Assembly (NCBI RefSeq): GCF_026210795.1
Contig: NC_089455.1
Location: 1,426,001-1,490,000 of the forward strand
Direction of reading: 5' to 3'
Origin: Rhizophagus irregularis
Taxonomy: Eukaryota > Glomeromycota > Glomeromycetes > Glomerales > Glomeraceae
DNA length: 64,000 nucleotides
Below the pieces are notes generated by a model. That model was not told the DNA's origin. It saw only the letters and a program-made list of their open reading frames with translations, and made no database searches. The translations under genes were made by a program, and so were the position numbers. This document shows positions 55,348 to 64,000 of this stretch, in pieces. Positions within the stretch are counted from its first letter, which is position 1, and every line of letters starts with the position of its first letter.

Positions 55348-57520
55348 CAGGTCAAAATCGAGGCTATCGGTTGCATATCGGGTACCAGATATATGTAGGA
55401 TATGTATATGATATGTATACGATATGCAACAATTACACACATATCGGGTACCTGATATCTGTAATGTTTATGCAGAAGTTCGGTGATATATATTATAGAT
55501 ATCGTGCACATATTACACATATATCGGGTAGTATAATATCGGGCACATATCTTATACATGTCGTATAAATATCATATAGATATTGGTCAGTATAATATCG
55601 GACACATGTTATATAGATATCGGGTAAATATAGGATACATATCGTACATTTATCTGACAATACGATAGATAATTTTTTCATATAATATTATAATTTAATC
55701 TGGGCAAAATTATAATTTCAGATTAATTTTTAATTTTAATTCGGGCTAAAGTAAAATTTTATTACACAAATTTTATTCTTATTTTCAATTAAATTAAAAG
55801 TTTTATTGTTTTTTAATTAATAATAAAAAAGATTACAAAAAAATATATTATTCTATATAGCTATATAAATAATTAGATATCTGTTATCTACAAATGGCGC
55901 TTATTTTTATCTGTTTAATATTTAAAAGAAAGAAATAGTATTTTAGTAATAAAGATATTAGTATGAATAATGTATTCGTAAAAGAAAAAGAATAGTATTA
56001 AAAAAATGTTAGTAAAAAATGGTTAGTAATAGAAAATGTTATTAGTATGTTTAGTAGTAAAATATATTAGTAAAAACAAACGTTAGTAGGTTAGAAAAAA
56101 AGAAAATATAAATAAAAATTAGTAAAAAAATATACCTTTGTATTTATTTCACCTCTTTTTTTGAAGTTTGCTGTTTAAAGAGAAAATAGATTTTGTTAAT
56201 TATTTTTCTTTAATAAATAAAAAAAATAAATATTTAAATTACCTTGATGTGCGTTACTCTCATATTCTTCTGAAGATATATGATTAGATCTTCTTTTTCT
56301 TGAGTTTACTATATATAAACCAAATTAATTTTTGATTAAATTTTTTTAAAAAGAATGCTTAGATTACCTTGATATGTGTTGCTTCCAAATTCTTTTGATT
56401 TAGAGTTTTTTTTCTTGAATTCGCAGATATAGGATTACCACCTTGACGCACAGTATCAAAAAATGTCCGCCCTTGATGTGGAAGGTACTTAGGAACCACC
56501 TCATCTCCCGATTAATGAGACCCTAAGTCAGAGGAGGCTAGCCTATCGGGTACAAGTACCCTACAACTTCATCCCTAGGTAGTCAAAAATCTCAGGTGGT
56601 TCCAGACCACAGCGTACTACATGATTAGTCTTTGGACATGTTGGGATTTGATAAGTGAGAGAAAAAATACTCCAGCGCCAGCGTTTTGTAAAGAATAATA
56701 AAATAATATTTTTAAGTTAGTTCTTTCTTTATTAAATTTTTGAAAAAGTTTTGTTTCTTAAAATCGTAAAAAAATGCTGGTTGCTACAACTGACGGACAA
56801 CGACAAATTGTCAGGCTACCCCCGGACAAAGTAATTGGAAGGCAGAAAATGTCATAAAATATCCAGCCATATTTCATAACATTTTCCTCCAGGCTAAAGC
56901 AAATATTACAAAAGAAATTGCAAATATATTTAACAAGCAATAGATACATGGCCGTTGAAAAATATATTCACACTTCATATTGTAATACCACAGTCTAACA
57001 AAGAAAGACAAGAAATTGCAAATATATTTAACAAGCAATAGATACATGGCCGTTGAAAAATATATTCACACTTATACCACAAAGAAAGACTCAAACCACT
57101 ATTGTAAAGAAAAATATGAAAAATACGCGTATATCCTATTTTCATACCTTGCTTAACAGTTCCACTATTTATTTAAAAGAGAATTTTCTCTTTTTTGTAT
57201 GTGGGTAGGGGTACATTTTTTCCTTTTTTTATTCTTTTCTTTTGTATATAGTAGATGAGTATGTCTTACTATATTAAATATATAAACTAAAGTGCCAAAG
57301 TATTGTTAATATTGTAAAAGATAAGTAAAGTATACTTGGATAAAAGAGAAAAGAAGAGACGAACCGTAAAGCGTTAATAAAAGATAAGTAAGAAGAGAAA
57401 AGTGTATTTTTGAAAATAAACAAAAAAAATCGCGCATTAATTTTAGATATCACATGTAATCAAAGCGATTTTAATTGGTTATTAATATACATGCATAAAT
57501 GTCATGTGATTTTAGTGACG
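55348..57520. repeat. Large dispersed repeat, copy B
   Basis: Second copy of 8276-10753, same orientation, including one GGTACC unit (55348-55660), the micro-exon remnants (56230-56500, minus strand), the structured patch (56487-56603) and the ~100 bp tandem pair (56915-57070). Small indels throughout. Confidence 0.8.
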
Positions 57521-57680
57521 AAACTGTAAACCTGCGTAATATTACGGTTAAAATATTTTGAAAATTTACGAGACTGTAAACCTGCGTAATATTATTACTA
57601 TTTGATCGTTAAAGCTGCGTATGCAGTAGAACGTATACAAGGGCATGTGATACTATTGAATAATCAAAAATAATATTAAC
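57521..57680. repeat. Direct repeat plus MULE-TIR remnant
   Basis: AAACTGTAAACCTGCGTAAT occurs twice (57528, 57576). Immediately after, GCATGTGATACTATTGAATA at 57644 matches the inner edge of the MULE right TIR (7219-7245), so a fragment of that family is present. Confidence 0.55.
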
Positions 57681-58860
57681 ACCTTTTCTTTTAAGTTTGG
57701 GAAAGCAGATTTTTTTATTATTTACAATTTTTATGTTAAAAATTAAAGTAAATTCTAATTTTTATTATAACTTAATAAAAAATACACATTTGATACTTGT
57801 TCGCTACTATTTTACTATAAAATAGTATCCAGGCTGTACGGCATGAACGTCAGTATCAGTTACAGCCCAAAAAACGTAAGTCTCCAGCCGATATTTGGTA
57901 CGGACTGGGCCTAGCTATTCACTTAATAAATAAAAAAATAAAAATAATTATCTTCTTCTACGATACGTAGGTAAGTTTCTCCTTCTCCTACGATTGTCAC
58001 GCGTAACTAAAATTGATCAAATTTATCAAATTTAAAATGTGAACGTAAAATAGAATGTAATATTAATTATAAAATTTTATTATAATATAATTACCTGGCC
58101 TCTTCCAAAATCTTGTTCTAAATTCATAATAATATTTTTGGCCAGTACTCATTCACAGCTACTGCCAAATGTGGCAAAAAACTGGCTTTCTGTACAAGTT
58201 ACAGCAACAGCTTTTGATCTGGTTTTGGTGAAGTGATGAATTTGAAAAAAAACCAATATTTTTTTGAATTCATTTATAAACATTTTTGGGAGTTTATACA
58301 AATCTTTACAAAAAATATTATATATACGTATTATTGTATTACGCTAATTTAAACCTTTACATGTAAAACATTGGAAGATATCAACACTACTTAGATTTGT
58401 TGGTAAAATTGGAGTAGACAGTAAAATAATAGATATTATATGAGAAAAATTTCAAATAATAAAAAAAACCAAATAAGAAATATACACAAAATATTAAAGA
58501 TAATTTCTTTTTTTTTTAAATATAATTAAAAAAAAACTTACTAAATACTCGGCTTAATATTTAACCAAATGGTTTGTTTCTCTATAGGAGAAATAGGTTT
58601 TTTATAAGAAATTTTTATATCTTAATAATATATATATATTTATACAATAATATCATTTTGATATTTTTTTGTAAAAATATTATCAATAATACCGGTTGAA
58701 GAATATTGTTAATATTGGTCATGAATCGTCACACTATTGACCAACGGTAACGAAGAATCGGCTGATCGGACTAGTCAATTATGGTTTGTGTGCCAAATGA
58801 TAATCTTTTTTAACTTTTTTCTTTTTTACTTCTTTTTTTTTGTAGATATCGGCTTTTTGG
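57681..58860. other. AT-rich intergenic sequence with possible short minus-strand exons
   Basis: A minus-strand piece MNLEQDFGRGQ with a GTAATT donor (58133-58096) and an Arg-rich piece near 58008-57950 (DNRRRRRNLPTYRRRR in one frame) might be exons; not convincing. Otherwise nothing seen. Confidence 0.3.
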
Positions 58861-59110
58861 ATTGGTAATTTGAACGACCAGGCTCTTAAACGAACGAACC
58901 AAAATAAAGTTCGTTCTTTTTCTTTGTTTTTACTTCCAGGGAACGTAATTAACGTTCCCTTTTCTTTTTTTAGTGACCTGGACGAACGAACAAGCCAAAC
59001 ACCCAGGAACTTGAACGAAACAAAGGTATGTTTCGTTCTTTTTTAGTTTTTACTTCAAGGGAACGTAATTAACGTTCCCTTTTCTTTTTTTTAGCGATCT
59101 GGACGAACGA
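58861..59110 (+). other. Stem-loop micro-exons, plus-strand cluster
   Basis: Exon 58974-59025 lies between a hairpin-borne branch region (GGGAACGT/ACGTTCCC, 58939-58959) with TTTTTTTAG and a donor GTATGT. The donor sits in a hairpin formed by exon GAACGAAAC and intron GTTTCGTTC (59013-59038). The next intron ends with the same GGGAACGT/ACGTTCCC hairpin (59059-59079) and TTTTTAG at 59094. The exons repeat CTGGACGAACGAACAA. Same architecture as 15190-16565, on the other strand. Confidence 0.55.
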
Positions 59111-59224
59111 ACAAAAAAATTGGTGTATGGCAGTCTGCCAGATGATCAGTAATTGAAAGGGACCAATAAATTAATTAGCATAACGAAAACAATTTTTAAG
59201 AGCATTGGATATCATTTAAGGATC

Positions 59225-59420
59225 TTATAGAAAAGGCTTTAATTTTTAGCGGCGCTGAAAATTTTGATGATAGTCATGTATCAATTATTAAGTATTATTT
59301 GATTCTTGCATCAAATCATACTAATTTTATATAATTACAGAGATTTGTTGGGAAGATTTTGAAGCTCCGGAATGGTGCGTACCTATTAAAGCTAATGTAT
59401 TAACATTTGAATGGGACGTA
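59225..59420 (+). other. Possible exon of an unidentified gene
   Basis: An exon from ATTACAG (59340) to a GTAAGT donor (59419) reads ICWEDFEAPEWCVPIKANVL then TFEWD; upstream EKALIFSGAENFDDSHVSII is also open. The PIKANV..F.W text faintly recalls the segment before the catalytic motif in MT-A70 adenine methyltransferases, but no DPPW follows in view. Treat as unidentified. Confidence 0.25.
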
Positions 59421-59808
59421 AGTACCAAAATACAAGATATTCAAAATTTTAGAATTACCACAAATATTTTTTGCTTGTAATTCTTATCAAAGTTACAGTT
59501 GCTAATAGAGCTCAAATTATTAATAATTATACATTTTAAAAATATTCCGCATTAAGTTTAGCATTATTTGAAGACTTTTTTATTTGGTAATACCCTCCCC
59601 TTAACTTTTCCTCGCCACTTTCATAAACGATAATAAACGATTGTGAACAATAATAAGTGATATGATAGATTGAGGGTTGATCGGGTGGTGTGTGTATTAG
59701 TGATATTATAATCAATGGTGTATAACAAAAAGCTAACAAATGATAATAAAATGATAATGATAATAAATGATAATAAACAATTGTGAAAAAATGATAGAAA
59801 ATAAAAAC

Positions 59809-60721
59809 TCATTCATTATTATCATCATCGACTAAAAAAGGAAAAGAAATTAATAAATTTTGTATTTACGACTAAAAAAGAAAAAAAAATTAATAAATTT
59901 TGTACTTACCATTTCGATCTTCTGTATTTTGAGTATTCGTATTCGTATTTTGAGTATTCCGGCTCCCACGTGCTATAAAATATTAAGAAAATCAATAAAA
60001 ATTTATAATTTGATTAAACTTTTATACTTTACATACCATTCCTTCTATTGTTTCGTCTGTGTTGAGTTTTATTAACACCAATTGAAGCCTGTACAAACTG
60101 ATCGTCTAGAAACATATTAAATCATATTAAATAAAACAATTTACCTCTTTAATATAATCATTTTGTTGATTATGTAATGTTGTTAGATTTAAAAGTTCTT
60201 ACCTGGTTTTTTCCCAAAACCGTGTATTCATGACTTCAAAATAAATGGCACCAGCACGGCTTCTTGCCCCTCTCGGATCGTTTGCAATCACTAATAATTG
60301 ATCCTAAAGTATTAAGTGTTAAATAAGTATTAAAATTACTATTACAACAAATTTTTATTAATATTTAACTCACGTGATAACTGGTCACTAATCCATTGAA
60401 TTTTGTTTGGCACTGTTTGCCCGAATAATTGCTTCCACACCTCTCATTTACTTTATTCGCAACGGAATTCCAGAATCTTTTTCTACTTCTTCCTGCAATT
60501 TGATAATGGTACTCGAAGTTTCTTGATCTCCGCTGCTCAATCAAAACTGCGATTTGGTCATCCGACCACTCCACCCGGCCGGAAGAATAAGTTATAGTGT
60601 CGAAAATGGAGGTAGTATTGACATTGATGGTATTGGTATCATTGACGGTGGTTGAATCAGTTGAAGATGAGGACATTGTTTGAAATTTTGTTAAAAAATT
60701 GTTTAGAATATTTGGAAACAT
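59809..60721 (-). CDS. SANT/trihelix-like DNA-binding protein, five exons
   Basis: Exon 1 60721-60374, exon 2 60303-60203, exon 3 60105-60037, exon 4 59972-59910, exon 5 59831-59809 (ends VDDDNNE, TGA). Ser/Thr-rich N-terminus, then a helical domain VEWSDDQIAVLIEQRRSRNF .. RKRFWNSVANKVNE .. YSGKQCQTKFNGLVTSY (residues ~50-115), where W-(x)-W/F-(x)-F spacing and TGKQC-like text fit Myb/SANT trihelix domains. Exon 2 continues LLVIANDPRGARSRAG and FWEKT; the rest is Asn/Arg-rich. All sites are GT..AG, but the phase across exon 2-3 is off by one, so an extra micro-exon or a small error is likely. Sequence-specific DNA binding is inferred; domesticated or transposon-borne origin is possible. Confidence 0.6.
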
Positions 60722-61388
60722 ATTTGATAAAAAAAAATATGTATTGATTATAAAAAAAAATATGTATTGATTATTAATTAGTATTGATTATCAAAAAAAT
60801 GCGAGAAAGTTCTTGTAACAATTCTAATTATGCCATTCAATTATCATGATATTACATCATTTCATTTTTTAATTATTAGTACAATTTTTAATGTAACACC
60901 ATTTCAAAATGATTTTGTTGATTCATGATATTATATCATAAAATTCACAAAACAGAGAATTCGTAAAACTCCGTCTCTTGTCCATTAAAAGTGATTAAAA
61001 TGTCGATCTTCCATTGTTTTCCATCGTACAAAAAAAAAATTAGCCATTAAAAGTGATTAAAAATTTTGTAAATTAGGTCCGGTATTATTCTTACGTAAAA
61101 ATTAACATTTATTTATTACGACTTACTAATGCGAAAAAAAATTAATTAATTTTATTAATTTTACATCTTGGATTGATTTAATGTTAATTTTCAAAAGTTG
61201 AATTAATGTTGAGCGCGTTAAACGAATTCGTTGAGCAAAAATTATGCTTATGTAATACGCGATTAATAATTTTTCATTTGATGAAAGTCACGAGACATAC
61301 TATCTTCTTGCTTATATTATACACGATTATCACTAAGCTTGAAATGGAAATCAAATGTGTCATCATTTTCTTTATTTGGTGTGGCATA
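60722..61388. other. AT-rich spacer
   Basis: No gene seen; CCATTAAAAGTGATTAAAA occurs twice (60982, 61044). It should include the 3' subterminal region of the CACTA copy at 61389, but no terminus could be fixed. Confidence 0.4.
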
Positions 61389-64000
61389 CTACAAGTTAAA
61401 TCTTCTATTCAAAGGTATAATCGACAAATATTTTTGTTTTCCTACCGTAATATTTCTAAATTTTGTAGCTCGACATAATATCCTATGAACCGCTAACAGG
61501 GAATCACAACCTTCTTGAAAGTATTCAGCTTTCCATAATTCGGTATTTGATATTTCTGGCTCCATAAAACTATGTTTAAACCGAATACTAAAAGAAGGTG
61601 CAGGTTTATACCACTTGACATATGCTAGGAGGTGAGTTTTCGTTCCTTCTGGAAATCTAAGGGCATGCTCGAAATAATATTGGACTTCACCCGGATAAGT
61701 GTCAACTGAATCATCATTAGCTGCTTTCCATTTTGCAAATATATTCGCATTTTTTTCATGGCGACCAGAAATCATAGATCCAAATATTTCGGCGCCAATT
61801 TGTAGTCTTGCATGCTGATTCATATGCAAATCCATAAATCCTAACACATCTTCTTTTTCCTTTTCATATAATATTGCATACCATTCACATAGAAATCCTC
61901 GCAACTCCAAAGGCATAACGACATTGATATATGATGGGTTAAGCATTTGGCCAGGTAATGGTTCAGTGCCATATATTTTGGAAACCATAGACGTATTATG
62001 TCTCATGAATAGAAAATGCTGCAGTTCCTCCCTTTCTGCTGTGATTGCTAAACTTCCTACAGCTTTTTTTGGTACAAGAAGATGGAGAGATTCATCTAGA
62101 AGGCCAGATGTCCATTTACATGATAAGTGATAATCCACCAAAGTGTTTTTAAGAACAATTTTCATTAATTCGGGTTCTATTTGTCGGTTACTATTAGGAT
62201 ATGATCCTAAATAACAGGAATTTTTTTAATAAAGGTACTAAAGACAATTGAAAGACACTGAAGTAAATTTACCTATATATCCATTAAGTCTTTCAAACGG
62301 GAAAAGCCAAAAACTATATATAGGACCATAATCACGACAGCAATCAGGGATATGAAGTGCGAGATGTATATTGCTTGTTATAAATTCTGGTCCATATGTA
62401 TATTCTATAAGGTAGGCCATATCTTTTAACCTCTCTTGCGCCTCCTTCAAATCATCATCTGTAATAAATCTTGCTACTAAAAGATTACAAGCTCGAACAA
62501 AATGCCCTAAGATCTTTCTATCATTATCATCTAGCATATCCCATAATATAGATGTAGAATAAATCATAATAAAGGTCTTCCATTGATCAGCAGTTAAGTT
62601 AGAAAACCCATCATTTCCGATTGCAATCTTTGGAGGAATTCTACCAATGTCAGAAGGTAAATCAATATTATCCATTCTGTTTTGTGCTACACGAAGTTGT
62701 TCCATAGTTAATTTTTTTTGGTTTACAAAAATGGATTTGATTATCCATTTTGCAACACCGAGAAAAAGACAATGCATAGGATCCACTACAGCAAATCGTA
62801 TAGGATCCATGTATGGTAGGCGAAGCACTTCAGTCCATCTTATACCATGTACTTTAAAATGTGCTTCTCTGGAGGACTTTGAGTTACATTGCAACCATTC
62901 ATGAGCATATTGTCTATGTAATAAAAGATCTGCAGGCTTTGTTACCCATTCATTATAGTCTTGCATTCCTCCGTAATGAGTTTTTCTAAATTCCTCGCTA
63001 TAAGTGGTACGTTTATCACACCTATAGCATTTCATTACTGCAGATCCATGACCAAATAACTTTCGTGTAGCTGGAGTATCAGATGATCCAACAATTAACG
63101 CAACTTTTATTTCTAAACCATTGGAAAATTGGTGAGTTTTTGGTACTTTCCACCCCTTCCAAAGTTCTAATAACTCATCTACAATAGGAGCTAGATAATG
63201 ATTAATGCGTTCCAACCCTGCCTCTTTTGGTCCTGGTAAGAAACCCAAATATATAATATTTTCGGGCTTATTCCTTTCTGACCTTGGAAGATTGCAAATA
63301 GACGCATAAATAGCGCCAGTACTATGCTGCGTGTAGGAGAATGGTTGGAACCAATCAAGATTAAGGAGAAGACCTAGATGGGTTGTGGCAGTCTCTGTTG
63401 TAAAAAAGGTACTACCATCAAATGGAAAATTTTTCCATACCTTACCATCGTAAATATCTGAATAGATATTATTTTCGTTTCTTTGAGTCCCTGATAATTT
63501 TAACATGTTCTCAAAATCTGGTCGTTGATATAAAATGCTCAATTGCTGACGAATGTTTGGCTTAGGATAAACCATGCGAGGTACCACAATTGTTGCATCT
63601 TTATTTTTTTTGAGAATGGAAAGTGGATTATTGCATTGGTGATTACGACTTGATATTGGATTATTTGGATACTCTTTATACGGGCAATTCATTATAGCAA
63701 CTTTTCCTTCTTCCTTATATGCAATAATATCTTTAACATTATGCAATTTATGGCAATCGGTACATGCAGCTAATTGCATTTTCGGTTGAAAAATGTTTAA
63801 CCATATTTTTGCCATATATAATGAGGTAGGAAAATTTTCAAATTGCAACTTATCAAAGCGCATAAGAATTATATGAAAAAATTTTATTAAGGATTCAAGT
63901 GCAATATCAGGCAATCGAAATCTTTGTTGAAATTTAAATAGCCATATTATAATCTCAGTATTAATAGAATCACTTAAGCTTTCCACTATAAATGCTTCTT
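61389..64000 (-). CDS. CACTA/EnSpm (Tnp2-type) transposase, well-preserved copy (partial)
   Basis: Two exons in view: 64000 (running off the window) to 62273, and 62206 to the stop at 61389, with a 66 bp intron (GTAAAT..ATTTAG) joining NGYIG|SYPNSNRQIEPEL in phase. Visible: ACTDCHKLHNV and KCYRCDKRTTYS cysteine pairs, NLDWFQPFSYT (first catalytic Asp candidate), VVDPMHCLFLGVAKW (second), DCCRDYGPIYSFWLFPFERL, then AITAEREELQHF and the C-terminal RILCRATKFRNI .. LNRRFNL. No stop or frameshift in 2.5 kb, in contrast to 20891-24036, to which it is otherwise collinear. DDE-type cut-and-paste transposase; could be the trans-acting source for the decayed copy's family, though flanks differ. Confidence 0.8.

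Noticed and set aside
55305-55568. Overlapping frames in both strands across the GGTACC repeat
   Set aside because: The palindromic repeat gives mirrored open frames; Tyr/Ile-rich translation is typical of repeat noise.
61206-61478. 90-codon plus-strand frame
   Set aside because: Its 3' half is antisense to the CACTA transposase C-terminus and its start region is AT-rich intergenic.

Overview
This is a very AT-rich eukaryotic nuclear window of the kind seen in arbuscular mycorrhizal fungi (Glomeromycotina, Rhizophagus-like). The inference rests on short GT..AG introns with CTAAC-type branch points and on several mobile-element protein families that I associate with those fungi: a MULE transposase carrying an RTC4-like tail, Tnp2/CACTA transposases, Helitrons, and an ORF1-only non-LTR element ending in a conserved LAEIL..LL.KLV tail. 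No database search was possible, so the species is not proven. I recognise no rRNA, tRNA or CRISPR array. Almost everything is transposon or transposon relic, with a few non-transposon gene remnants.

Layout. 1.6-7.4 kb is one complete 5.8 kb Mutator-like element with ~213 bp terminal inverted repeats and a 9-bp target duplication; it carries a decayed transposase with a SWIM finger and an RTC4-like tail, and three smaller elements are nested in it. 8.3-10.75 kb is a repeat block duplicated at 55.3-57.5 kb. 11.0-14.2 kb holds the 3' end of a CACTA element, a 458 bp MITE, and a minus-strand TET/JBP-like 2-oxoglutarate dioxygenase gene. 15.2-16.6 kb is an array of very short minus-strand exons whose splice signals lie in stem-loops. 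16.9-18.2 kb is a broken Myb + ZZ (ZZZ3-like) gene. 20.5-26.4 kb is a decayed CACTA element with a divergent accessory gene that is itself split by a TA-flanked MITE. 27-29.3 kb has a zinc-knuckle gene, a tandem triple-hairpin cassette and more stem-loop exons. 29.7-35.8 kb holds a decayed Helitron, an opposed PIF1 helicase relic and a LINE endonuclease fragment.

36-55 kb is dominated by at least six copies of one ORF1-only retroelement (four with a recognisable start and three with clear target duplications), interleaved with hAT-, MULE-, mariner-like and foldback MITEs; one copy sits inside the 3' UTR of another. 58.8-60.7 kb has a plus-strand set of stem-loop exons, a possible gene fragment, and a five-exon minus-strand SANT/trihelix-like gene. 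61.4-64 kb is a second, much better preserved CACTA transposase running off the window edge.

The two observations I would look at first are the splice donors and branch points embedded in short perfect stem-loops (seen at 15.2-16.5, 28.4-28.8, 47.0 and 58.9-59.1 kb), which look like introner-type or hairpin-defined introns, and the fusion of a telomere-capping (RTC4-like) domain to a MULE transposase. The nested insertions with intact target duplications also give a clean relative dating of mobile-element activity.
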